Assembly (NCBI GenBank): GCA_910577655.1 | Contig: CAJTOW010000086.1 | Coordinates: 1-18,757, forward strand | Direction of reading: 5' to 3' | From: an uncultured Lachnospiraceae bacterium | Lineage (GTDB): Bacteria; Bacillota; Clostridia; Lachnospirales; Lachnospiraceae | DNA: 18,757 nucleotides | Shown here: positions 7,620-15,171 of the stretch, piece after piece | Layout of the letters: each line of letters starts with the position of its first letter | Numbering within the stretch: the stretch's first letter is position 1 | Translations under genes and position numbers: made by a program | Notes under the pieces: generated by a model | Databases searched by the model: none | What the model was told of the DNA's origin: nothing | The model's input: the letters and a program-made list of their open reading frames with translations, nothing else

Positions 7620-8510
7620 ATGAAAATCACCCAGCTGGAGTATTTCTGTGCCGTCGGCCAGTATCACAGCATCAGTCAGGCGGCGCAAAAGCTCTATGTG
7701 ACCCAGCCAGCCATTTCCAGCGCCATCCGGGAGCTGGAGAAGGAATTTTCTGTCAGTCTGTTTGCCCGCTCCAGGAATCACCTGACGCTCACCAGGGAAG
7801 GAGAACTTTTCTACCAGAAGGCCAGCGCACTGCTCCAGTCCATCAGGCACACCACTTCGGAGTTCTATGATCTGGGCAGGCAGGTGGCCCCTGTGCGCAT
7901 TGGTATTCCTCCAATTCTCAGCACGGTCTTTTTCCCGGATATGCTGACTGCTTTCCAGGAGGAATGCCCGGACATTCCGGTGGAGCTCTTCGAATATGGC
8001 TCCCAGCGGGCATCAGCCCTGGTACAGCAGGATGTACTGGATCTGGCACTGGTCAATATGCATTATTATGAGATTGATAAGATGTATTCCTACCGGATGC
8101 TCACAGACTCCATTGTCTTCTGTGTGTCCCCGGGACACACTCTGGCAAAGGAAAAAGAAGTGACTATAGAAATGCTCTCAGAAGAACCTCTGGTTCTGTA
8201 CAATACAGACTCCCTATTGAATACTTCGATCCATGCACGCTTTGAGGCTCTGGAGAAAAAGCCCCTGGTGCTTCTCCACGCAAGCCAGCTGTATACCATC
8301 AAAAACTTTATCTCCCAAGGTCTGGCCGGGGCCTTCCTATATGCCTCTGTATTGCAGAATGACCCGGAGCTGGTGCGGCTTCCTGTGGCGCCTGCCATCA
8401 GGCAGGATATTGGGATTGTCTGGAAGAAGGGGAAATATATTAACAGCAGCGTGGAACGGTTTATCTCTTTTACGAAGAGGTATGCCAGGATGCGTTTTAT
8501 GCCAGGATAA
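7620..8510 (+). CDS. LysR-family regulator, probable activator of the tartrate operon
   Basis: This protein of 296 residues has the normal LysR length. Residues 1-60 are the winged helix-turn-helix (QLEYFCAVGQYHSISQAAQKLYVTQPAISSAIRELE is the classic sequence in split form: SISQAA..L.VTQPAIS..I..LE). Residues 90-290 are the effector-binding domain. ATG 7620 is chosen because AGGAGG lies 9 bases upstream and the helix-turn-helix starts directly after; a longer in-frame start at 7491 adds an unrelated tail. It is the only plus-strand gene and faces away from the transporter-ttdAB operon, as E. coli ttdR does relative to ttdABT. I infer that it activates that operon with tartrate as effector, but the effector is not shown by the sequence. 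Confidence 0.88.
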   Translation: MKITQLEYFCAVGQYHSISQAAQKLYVTQPAISSAIRELEKEFSVSLFARSRNHLTLTREGELFYQKASALLQSIRHTTSEFYDLGRQVAPVRIGIPPILSTVFFPDMLTAFQEECPDIPVELFEYGSQRASALVQQDVLDLALVNMHYYEIDKMYSYRMLTDSIVFCVSPGHTLAKEKEVTIEMLSEEPLVLYNTDSLLNTSIHARFEALEKKPLVLLHASQLYTIKNFISQGLAGAFLYASVLQNDPELVRLPVAPAIRQDIGIVWKKGKYINSSVERFISFTKRYARMRFMPG

Positions 8511-8527
8511 TTCCAGGCTCCTGGCAT
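8499..8527 (+). terminator. Hairpin overlapping the LysR stop codon
   Basis: ATGCCAGGA (8499-8507) pairs with TCCTGGCAT (8519-8527) around an 11-base loop holding the TAA stop. No T tract follows, so termination is uncertain. A second copy of the left arm (ATGCCAGGA at 8482-8490) can compete for pairing. Confidence 0.3.
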
Positions 8528-8536
8528 ACCTCCTTG

Positions 8537-8851
8537 TCAGCAGGCAGTTAATCCTTCTGTAATCTGCCTGAAAAAATCTGCACACCAGATATTCAATACA
8601 GATGTGTCATGAATAAACGGCTCCACATCCTGTCTGGCCTGTGTAAAATCAATGGAATCAAACCGCCGGAAAAGCATATGCCTAATCTCATCCAGGGAAC
8701 ATTCTGCATCTGGCATAATAAAACCGGACTGGAGCAGTCGCTCCCGAAGATGCTTTTGATTCACAGAAGTCCCTCTTGACAGATAGAAAACATAGTCATA
8801 GAGATCCCGGCCTTTAATCCGATTCTGCCATGTACGACTTTTGTATTTTTT
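8537..8851 (-). pseudogene. AbiEii/AbiGii-type nucleotidyltransferase toxin, C-terminal fragment
   Basis: Reading the minus strand from 8851 gives YKSRTWQNRIKGRDLYDYVF, then a gap, then FRRFDSIDFTQARQDVEPFI, HDTSVLNIWCADFF and a stop at 8537-8539. The pattern W.NR.KGRD.YD followed by an IDF..A..DV.PFI segment is the C-terminal part of AbiEii toxins. These are nucleotidyltransferases paired with an AbiEi antitoxin in type IV toxin-antitoxin and phage-exclusion systems. The frame is closed by TGA at 8852-8854, and the nucleotidyltransferase core (GS...D motif) is missing, as is any antitoxin gene. It is thus a dead remnant between two metabolic loci and marks an old insertion or deletion site. 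Confidence 0.65.
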
Positions 8852-8902
8852 TCAAAGGTAGCGCAGGTAACCCGTGCCAGATGCAGACCCCAGCCAAAGC
8901 GC

Positions 8903-10186
8903 CTACCCAAACAGATCAGGCAGCGTGGTAACCAGCGGCGGACAATAGGTGATCAGAAGCAGTACCAGAATCAGAGCCGCAATAAATGGCAGACTCTCCT
9001 TTACAAACTCGGTTACATTCAGTTTCAGGGTAGAGCACACCACAAAAATCAGGGTTCCAAAAGGAGGAGTCATTCCTCCCATGGTGATATTGACCACCAT
9101 CACAATCCCCAGGTGGATGGGATCAATCCCCAGGGACTTTGCAACCGGAAGAAGCAGCGGTGTCAGGATGATCAGGGACGCCGTACCTTCCAGGAACATG
9201 CCAAGAATCAGCAGGAATACATTGATGATCAGCAGCAAACCCACCGGGCTTGTGGTAACCGAAGTGAGCATCTCGGTAATCACCTGCGGGATTCTCTCCC
9301 AGCTCATATAGTAGCTGAAGGCAGATGCAGACACGATGATCAGCATTACGGAGCAGGTAGAGCAGACCGATTCTTTGATGATCTGCGGCAGCATCTCAAG
9401 CTTCAGTTCCTTATAGACAAAGAATCCCACAAGAAGGCAGTAGACCACGCTGACCGCCCCCGCTTCGCTGGCTGTGAAGATCCCGATGCGCAGACCCAGA
9501 ATCAGCCCAAAGGGCATAAACAGCGCCCAGAGAGAGCGAACAAACTCCCGGCCGATCTCACCTGCGGGAGCCATCCTCTCACGCACCGGCTTATATCCCT
9601 TTTTCCGCGATACAATGGTCACCACAATCATCAGGGCAATGGTGATCAGGATACCCGGCACATACCCGGCGATAAACATTTTGCTGACTGACACTTCTGC
9701 CATGAATGCATACAGGATCAGGGTAATTCCCGGTGGAATCACCGGCGTGATACAAGCCGATGCTGCTGTAACCGCTGCCGAAAAGCCCTTGCCGTAACCA
9801 CGTTTCTCCATCTCAGGCACCAGCATCTTGGCCTGCATGGCTGCGTCTGCATTGGATGAGCCGGACACCCCTCCCATCATGGCGCTCAGAAGCACATTCA
9901 CCTGCCCCAGACCACCGGCCATATGTCCCGTGAGACATTCCGCAAAGCTCATCAGGCTGGATGAAATTCCCGAATATGTCATAATCGTACCTGCCAGGAT
10001 GAAAAAGGGAATAGCAAGCATGGGAAATGATTCCGCACTTGCGATCATCCGCTGAATCACCACATTGGCCGGCATCCCGGTAGGACAGAACACGAAATAA
10101 GACAGCGCAGACACCATAAGGCAGTAAGCCACAGGTATGTTTAGTGCAAAGAACACAAACAGAATCACCATAGGAAAAAATACCAT
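8903..10186 (-). CDS. dctM: TRAP transporter large permease, DctM
   Basis: This 427-residue protein is the 12-helix channel subunit of a tripartite ATP-independent periplasmic-type transporter. Family marks are ESFPMLAIPFFILAG, GGVSGSSNADAAMQAK (usual SGSS.A..A..G), ASACITPVIPPGI, ASEAGAVSVVY and the C-terminal GGMTPPFGTLIFV. The start at 10186 is supported by AAGGAGG 6 bases upstream; this ribosome site is embedded in the last codons of dctQ, whose stop lies one base before the ATG. It is the last gene of the six-gene operon. No clear terminator follows before the AbiEii remnant. Confidence 0.92.
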   Translation of the reverse strand: MVFFPMVILFVFFALNIPVAYCLMVSALSYFVFCPTGMPANVVIQRMIASAESFPMLAIPFFILAGTIMTYSGISSSLMSFAECLTGHMAGGLGQVNVLLSAMMGGVSGSSNADAAMQAKMLVPEMEKRGYGKGFSAAVTAASACITPVIPPGITLILYAFMAEVSVSKMFIAGYVPGILITIALMIVVTIVSRKKGYKPVRERMAPAGEIGREFVRSLWALFMPFGLILGLRIGIFTASEAGAVSVVYCLLVGFFVYKELKLEMLPQIIKESVCSTCSVMLIIVSASAFSYYMSWERIPQVITEMLTSVTTSPVGLLLIINVFLLILGMFLEGTASLIILTPLLLPVAKSLGIDPIHLGIVMVVNITMGGMTPPFGTLIFVVCSTLKLNVTEFVKESLPFIAALILVLLLITYCPPLVTTLPDLFG

Positions 10187-10187
10187 C

Positions 10188-10670
10188 TTATTCCTCCTTT
10201 CCTGCATCCGCAGTGCGGATGGCCTGAATATCCCTGATCAGAAACCCAACCGAATGAACCGCCATGAGAATAAATGCTATGGCCGCTGCCGCGTCAATAA
10301 AGGAATAGGAGATCCGCAGAGCGCTGGTCAGCTTCAGCTTTGCACTGACTGTAATGGTAACCGCCATATATGCCATCATCCCGCTGAACACAATCAGCAT
10401 CATGTCGGTTATCACGTTCACCACTCCGTGAACCCTCCCGGGAAGCAGATTCACAAGACAGTCAATTCCTACGTGGGCGCCTTCCTTAAAGCAGGCACTG
10501 GCTCCGATAAACACCAGCCACACAAATGCAGTTGTTGCAATCTCCTCCGCCTGATAAATCGGCCGGTTAAAACAATATCTGCAGATTACATTCATAAACG
10601 TAGCCAGCACAGCAGTCACCATGGCAATTCCGGCAATGGTCATTTCGAAATAACTACATATCTTTTTCAT
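10188..10670 (-). CDS. dctQ: TRAP transporter small permease, DctQ
   Basis: This 160-residue membrane protein has four hydrophobic segments. It carries the DctQ pattern NVICRYCFNRPIYQAEEIAT followed by FVWLVFIGAS and ACFKEGAHVGIDCLV. It binds DctM and is needed for assembly or function of the transporter. AAGGAG lies 6 bases before ATG 10670. The gene sits between dctP and dctM in the common TRAP order P-Q-M. Confidence 0.9.
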   Translation of the reverse strand: MKKICSYFEMTIAGIAMVTAVLATFMNVICRYCFNRPIYQAEEIATTAFVWLVFIGASACFKEGAHVGIDCLVNLLPGRVHGVVNVITDMMLIVFSGMMAYMAVTITVSAKLKLTSALRISYSFIDAAAAIAFILMAVHSVGFLIRDIQAIRTADAGKEE

Positions 10671-10708
10671 CCGATTCTCCTTTTTACTGGCGTGTACTTC
10701 CCGGGTCT

Positions 10709-11743
10709 TTAGTTAAGCTCCCTCTGTATTCTCTCATAAAGTCCTTCCGACCATTCCGGAAATCTGGTGTAGACTGCTTCACAGGCGGCACGGAACGGTT
10801 CACGGTCCACATCAATGAAGGTAACGCCTTCTGCCTCCAGCTTCTCCCGCCATTCCTGGTCACTGGCAATTACACGCTGGCTGTAGATTCTGCCTTCCTC
10901 GGCAATACATTCCGCCAGTATTGTCCTCTGGTTCTCGCTCATGGAATCCCACACCTTCTGTGACATTTCCAGACCGATAATGCCAGTAAAGTGACCTGTT
11001 GTGGAAATGTATTTTGCCGCCTCCTGCAGTTTGGATGTATAGATAGTTGCCAGCGGCGCCTCTGCGGCATCCACCACTCCCTGGTCCAGCGCGCTGTACA
11101 CCTCGCTCCACTGGATTGTCGTGGGTGCTGCCCCTAAGGCTTCCATGGTCGCCGTCCACATGGTATTGCTGGGCACACGGATCTTTAACCCTTTCATGTC
11201 ATCCGGAGAATTAACCGGCTTTTTCGAGATAATGTGGCGCTCACCGAAGTACCAGTTCATGGCCAGGACCTTGATCCCCTGTGCTGAGCAGGCATCCGAA
11301 ACCTCCTGGTACCATTCCGACTCACTCAGCTTCATCAGGTCTTCATAGGAAGAATACAGAAATGGTCCATTCATAATGCCGAAATCTGGCACATAATCTG
11401 CCAAAAAGCCCGTATCGCCCACCGCGATGATATTGGCCCCATTGACCGCCTGCTCCAGATTATCCTTATTGCTGCCCAGCTCCGAATTTGCATAGACCTG
11501 AATCTCTATGGAACCGCCAGACCGCTCCTTGACCATGTCTGCCAGCTCCAGGAAGGCTTCCTGCACCGGATCGGTATTGCTCTGGACATGGTTGAGCTTT
11601 AAAAGAACCGTCTGCTCCTCCTTGGCCGGGGACGGAGTGTTTCCTTTTGCAGGGCCTGCCTGGGAAGGGGATGAACTTCCTCCACATCCGGTTACCGTAA
11701 GCATTGCTGCTGCCATTATTGCTGCCAAAATTTTGTTTTTCAT
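10709..11743 (-). CDS. dctP: TRAP transporter substrate-binding lipoprotein, DctP
   Basis: This 344-residue lipoprotein captures the substrate outside the membrane and delivers it to DctQM. The signal peptide ends in the lipobox V-T-G-C with C20 as the lipidated residue, followed by a Ser/Pro linker. The mature part has the DctP fold marks: LNHVQSNTDPVQEAF, IEIQVYANSELG, NSPDDMKGLKIRVP and TTIQWSEVYSALDQGVVDAAE. The arginine in LKIRVP is the residue that normally pairs with the substrate carboxylate, so an organic acid is expected. ATG 11743 is chosen because AAGGAGG lies 6 bases upstream; an earlier in-frame ATG overlaps the crotonase stop and has no ribosome site. The gap to dctQ is 38 bases. 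Confidence 0.92.
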   Translation of the reverse strand: MKNKILAAIMAAAMLTVTGCGGSSSPSQAGPAKGNTPSPAKEEQTVLLKLNHVQSNTDPVQEAFLELADMVKERSGGSIEIQVYANSELGSNKDNLEQAVNGANIIAVGDTGFLADYVPDFGIMNGPFLYSSYEDLMKLSESEWYQEVSDACSAQGIKVLAMNWYFGERHIISKKPVNSPDDMKGLKIRVPSNTMWTATMEALGAAPTTIQWSEVYSALDQGVVDAAEAPLATIYTSKLQEAAKYISTTGHFTGIIGLEMSQKVWDSMSENQRTILAECIAEEGRIYSQRVIASDQEWREKLEAEGVTFIDVDREPFRAACEAVYTRFPEWSEGLYERIQRELN

Positions 11744-11769
11744 GATTTTCCTCCTTCTTTTCTTCCCGG

Positions 11770-12525
11770 TCATTTACTGGCAAATTCCTGAATCTTCTTC
11801 TGGGCTTCCTGGGTGTGATACAGCTCAGACAAATCTGCCGCTTCCTGTTCCATCCGTTCATCCAGTTCCAGCGGGCGTGTGCTTAAGAACACCAGCCGCT
11901 TTAAGGCTGCAATTGCTGCCGGACTCCTTCTTGCCAGCTTTTCTGCCACCTCCCAGGCCTTGGCCATCAGCTCCTCCTCTGGAACGACGTAATTGACAAT
12001 GCCCCAGTCATAAAACTGCTTCGCCGAAAATTTGCCCCCCAGGTACAGGATCTCCCTTGCCCGGTTGACACTTACCTTCTGGATCAGCCGCTGGGTACCG
12101 CCGCCGCCGGGTACCAGTCCCAGATGCACCTCCGGCAGACCAAACTGTGCGTTCTCACTGGCAATGATCATGTCACAGGACATGGCAATCTCAAAACCGC
12201 CCCCCAGGGCAAACCCGTTCACAACTGCAATAAACGGCTTTTTCCCGCGCTCCGCTTCCTTATAAAGGCTCCATCCCTTTTTCTGAAAAGCATCGAACTG
12301 TTCATCGGTCTGGGCCGCATATTCCTTGATGTCCGCACCGGCCATAAAGGCACGTCCCTCCCCTGTTACCAGGACCACCCGCACACTGTCATCTTCATTC
12401 ATCTCATGGAACACGTCCACAATTTCATCCATAAATCTGCGGTTCATGGCATTCAACTGGCTGGGACGGCAAAAGGTCACCACGGCAATCCCATCCTTCT
12501 TCTCCACCGTAAGATACTGATACAT
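11770..12525 (-). CDS. Enoyl-CoA hydratase/isomerase (crotonase family)
   Basis: This 251-residue protein has normal crotonase length. The oxyanion-hole segments AFMAGADIKEYAAQ (residues 59-72) and NGFALGGGFEIAM (103-115) are intact. Both glutamates used by hydratases are present: E112 in GGGFEIA and E132 in FGLPEVHLGLVPGGGGTQRL. It therefore probably adds or removes water at an enoyl-CoA, although isomerase or dehydratase roles (as in carnityl-CoA dehydratase CaiD) remain possible. GGAGG stands 7 bases before ATG 12525. It lies 25 bases after the binding-protein-like gene and 26 before dctP. With the CoA-transferase two genes upstream it forms an activation-plus-hydration pair. Confidence 0.9.
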   Translation of the reverse strand: MYQYLTVEKKDGIAVVTFCRPSQLNAMNRRFMDEIVDVFHEMNEDDSVRVVLVTGEGRAFMAGADIKEYAAQTDEQFDAFQKKGWSLYKEAERGKKPFIAVVNGFALGGGFEIAMSCDMIIASENAQFGLPEVHLGLVPGGGGTQRLIQKVSVNRAREILYLGGKFSAKQFYDWGIVNYVVPEEELMAKAWEVAEKLARRSPAAIAALKRLVFLSTRPLELDERMEQEAADLSELYHTQEAQKKIQEFASK

Positions 12526-12550
12526 CCTGTTTCCTCCTTCTAATGATCAC

Positions 12551-13690
12551 TCACCCTATATGCTCCTGAAACGCAGACCGGATCTCCTCCGCCATCTTAC
12601 ACGGATCCGCCATGGATTTTACACCGGCATGAATCAGCGCCCCGCATTTCTCCTGAAATACATTCCAGCCTGGGAAACGGGGCCTGAGATAAGCATGATC
12701 AATGGTCGCCCTGGTATTTTTAAAGAATCCGTTTGTCACCAGATTATTGCAGTCGGATTCCCATGCATTCCTCTGCCCCGGCTGTCCCCCTGAGAGAAAA
12801 TACTCCTTTTCCTGCACCTCCGGGCGCGTCACATATTCTGCATATTGTACGGCTTTCTCCACATGCCTGCTGCCGGCAGAAACCGCGATTCCCACACCGC
12901 CCAGAACACAAGCCGTTTTCGCTGTATCCCACAAAGGTGTATTCACAAAATGCAGGGGCTTTTTCAGATTCCGCCAGGCATAATTCACATATCCAAAACA
13001 AAACGGTGCATAGAAAATCCAATCCTCCTCTGCCATACGATCCATGATCTGAATTGGATTCCAGTCAATACTTTCCGGCAGGACTGCATCGCAGATCCGG
13101 TAAATCTGTTCCAGTACCCAGACCATATCCTCCTGCCGGATCCCATGTTCTGTGATAAAATCGTCCCCGGATTTTGCACCGCCCAGACTCAGGAACATAC
13201 ACCAGATATCTGTGGGACCCATAGGCGCTGCCACACGTCCGCTTCTTCTGGCAAGCTTTAGAATCTCATCCAGGGAGTCTGGCAGTGGAACCCCTTCCTT
13301 CTCCAGCAGATCCTTCCTGTACACGCTGACCATCGCCGCGATATCCACACTGAGAGCCATCTGGGAGCCTTCGTAGTTATAACACTCATGGGTCCTGCCA
13401 AGCTCCTGGTCCTTCCGCACTGCCATCTGATCCGGTGACAGGAAATGATTGAAATCGACCAGAATATTATGCTTATAAGCTTCTCCCGAAAACGGGTGGT
13501 CAATCAGAAGCAGATCAAATTTTTCTGCCAGCTTCTCTACCGGATAATCGCCGAATTCCTTTAAGCTTCTACATTGCCAGTGGATCCGGATATCTGGATG
13601 CAGCTTCTCAAACCGGCTTGTCGTCTCCAGCAGCGGAAGGATTCCCCTGTCATGATCCCATGTGATACCTTCCAGTACGGTCAATGACAT
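12551..13690 (-). CDS. Solute-binding-protein-like protein without signal peptide
   Basis: The 379 residues resemble family 1 extracellular solute-binding proteins (sugar ABC type): SRFEKLHPDIRIHWQ, YPVEKLAEKFDLLLIDHP, VSVYRKDLLEKEGVPLPDSLDEILKLA given in parts, and a late GGVGIAVSAGSRHVEKAVQYAEYVT segment. The N terminus, MSLTVLEGITWDHDRG, is the first strand of the fold with no signal peptide or lipobox, so the protein should stay in the cytoplasm. Its ATG overlaps the end of the CoA-transferase gene by 10 bases, with AAAGGAG just upstream. No ABC permease or ATPase is present. From memory, similar ITWDH-type proteins occur next to CaiB and crotonase genes in other bacteria. Function is unknown: substrate sensor, carrier or partner of the CoA enzymes are guesses. 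Confidence 0.75.
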   Translation of the reverse strand: MSLTVLEGITWDHDRGILPLLETTSRFEKLHPDIRIHWQCRSLKEFGDYPVEKLAEKFDLLLIDHPFSGEAYKHNILVDFNHFLSPDQMAVRKDQELGRTHECYNYEGSQMALSVDIAAMVSVYRKDLLEKEGVPLPDSLDEILKLARRSGRVAAPMGPTDIWCMFLSLGGAKSGDDFITEHGIRQEDMVWVLEQIYRICDAVLPESIDWNPIQIMDRMAEEDWIFYAPFCFGYVNYAWRNLKKPLHFVNTPLWDTAKTACVLGGVGIAVSAGSRHVEKAVQYAEYVTRPEVQEKEYFLSGGQPGQRNAWESDCNNLVTNGFFKNTRATIDHAYLRPRFPGWNVFQEKCGALIHAGVKSMADPCKMAEEIRSAFQEHIG

Positions 13691-14916
13691 GTCTCTCCTT
13701 TCCCGTTCCCGTGGTCCTCACTGAGGGCGCCTTCCGCAAACAATTTTTCCACCAGCGCGTCATCCACATGAAATTCCTTTAAAATCTCTCTCGTGTGTTC
13801 TCCTACCAGAGGAGGCGCCATCTCGATGGCTGCCGGAGTATTGCTTAAAGTAACTGCCGGCGCAACGCAGCGTATCTTCCCCACCTGCCCATGCTGGTAT
13901 TCGGTGATCGCATGCATATGCTGTACCTGGGGATTCTGGTCTATATTGTCAATTTCCTCCACTTTGGCCACCCAGATATCCCGCTCCAGCATCTTCTCTA
14001 CCCAGTAATCGACCGGTTTTGTCTTTGTCACCGCCTCAATGGCGAAGAATACCTCATCCCTTTTTTCAAAACGGATATCCGGATCATCATACTTCATCAG
14101 CTCCGGAGCTTCCAGCACCTCCACCAGCACATGGAAGGTATTGCCCATAATCGCGATGGAAATATATCCGTCTTCACACGCATACATACCAAAGGGTGCA
14201 GACTGGAAGGGATGGCCGATGCCGGATGCCGGTCGCTCCCAGTCAACATCCATATTTAACAAAGTCATCAGCGCCTGACTTTCCAGGGCCATGGTGGAGC
14301 GCATCAGATCTACTTCCACATGCTGCCCTTCTCCGGTCCGCTGGCAGGAAAGCAGCGCTGCCAGAATTCCGTATACCATATGAAGTCCGGACAGCACATC
14401 CGGCAATGTGGTGCCAAGGGGATGAGGGGCCCAGTCCTTGCGTCCGGTCATGGATGCAAGTCCCACCATACCCTGAACCAGCATATCCTGGCCTGGACGC
14501 TTTACATAGGGGCCAGTAGGGCCATAGCCCGAATTGCTGGCATATACAATCCGCGGATTGATCTCCTTCAATTTCTCATAGCCATACCCCAGGCGGTCCA
14601 TGACACCCGGCCGGAAATTCTCCACCACCACATCCGCCTCTTTCACCATGTCATATATGATTTTCTTCACATCCTCATTGCGCAGGTTCGCGGCCAGTGA
14701 ACGTTTGTTGCGATTCCATGCCATGAACAGAGGAGACTGCTTATCTTTTATATATCTGGCAAAGAATGTCATCCCTCTGTACTGGTCTCCTGTGCCTGTC
14801 CGTTCGATCTTGATAATCTCTGCTCCCAGATCCCCCAGCATCTGTGTCGCATAAGGCCCTGCCAGCAGCTGACTGAAATCAAGAACCCGGATTCCTTCTA
14901 ATGCTTTTTTTCCCAT
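13681..14916 (-). CDS. CaiB/BaiF (class III) CoA-transferase
   Basis: This 411-residue enzyme moves CoA from an acyl-CoA donor to a free carboxylate. The N-terminal family block is GIRVLDFSQLLAGPYATQML followed by LGAEIIKIE. Next come NKRSLAANL, VVVENFRPGVMDRLG and SGYGPTGPY. D144 in RPGQDMLVQGM aligns with the catalytic aspartate of formyl-CoA transferase. The remaining marks are GEGQHVEVDLM and the C-terminal APPLVGEHTREIL. Length is typical. The residues seen do not tell whether the acceptor is carnitine-like, oxalate-like or another acid. It is the first gene of the operon; a LacI-type operator lies 27-40 bases upstream of its ATG, so the whole operon is probably controlled there. The ribosome site (AGGGA, about 11 bases upstream) is weaker than for its neighbours. 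Confidence 0.9.
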   Translation of the reverse strand: MGKKALEGIRVLDFSQLLAGPYATQMLGDLGAEIIKIERTGTGDQYRGMTFFARYIKDKQSPLFMAWNRNKRSLAANLRNEDVKKIIYDMVKEADVVVENFRPGVMDRLGYGYEKLKEINPRIVYASNSGYGPTGPYVKRPGQDMLVQGMVGLASMTGRKDWAPHPLGTTLPDVLSGLHMVYGILAALLSCQRTGEGQHVEVDLMRSTMALESQALMTLLNMDVDWERPASGIGHPFQSAPFGMYACEDGYISIAIMGNTFHVLVEVLEAPELMKYDDPDIRFEKRDEVFFAIEAVTKTKPVDYWVEKMLERDIWVAKVEEIDNIDQNPQVQHMHAITEYQHGQVGKIRCVAPAVTLSNTPAAIEMAPPLVGEHTREILKEFHVDDALVEKLFAEGALSEDHGNGKGETCH

Positions 14917-14943
14917 GTTTTGATCTTCCCTTTCTGCGCATTG

Positions 14944-14957
14944 TAAACGCGCGTTTA
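14944..14957. promoter_or_regulatory. LacI-type operator before the CoA-transferase operon
   Basis: TAAACGCGCGTTTA is a perfect 14-bp palindrome with the central CG typical of LacI/GalR-family sites. A 21-bp block around it is identical to the one before the lacI gene. An AT-rich stretch with TATATT (14977-14972) lies upstream and may be the -10 box, which would put the operator just after the start site. Confidence 0.8.
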
Positions 14958-14990
14958 TTTTTTGCTAAAAAAATATATTTGTTCCAGAAA

Positions 14991-15010
14991 TGCCTGACAT
15001 TTGCCTGACA
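14991..15010 (-). repeat. Direct repeat TGTCAGGCA, 11-base period, upstream of the CoA-transferase promoter
   Basis: On the minus strand TGTCAGGCA-AA-TGTCAGGCA-TT stands directly upstream of the AT-rich promoter region. A period of one helical turn upstream of a promoter with a poor -35 box suggests an activator site. Confidence 0.4.
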
Positions 15011-15088
15011 CATCCGGTATATCTCCTGATAGGGCCGGATATGACCAGTCTGGCTCCTTCTGCCCTGAAGGGCGTCTGAGAATCCTTT

Positions 15089-15130
15089 CCTGCCATCTCC
15101 CCAAGGGGCGTGCCTTGGGGAGATGGCAGG
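15089..15130 (-). terminator. Perfect 18-bp hairpin after lacI
   Basis: CCTGCCATCTCCCCAAGG (15089-15106) pairs perfectly with 15113-15130 around a 6-base loop, 41 bases after the lacI stop. No T tract follows on either strand (AAAGG on the minus strand), so it is either an atypical terminator separating lacI from the operon or a repeated palindromic unit. Confidence 0.5.
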
Positions 15131-15171
15131 CTACGGTCCACAGATGACAGAAAATAATTGTCAGATATGCT

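Noticed and set aside
9113..9691. Open frame of 192 codons on the plus strand
   Set aside because: Antisense to dctM, rich in His/Gln/Asp as expected from the complement of membrane codons.
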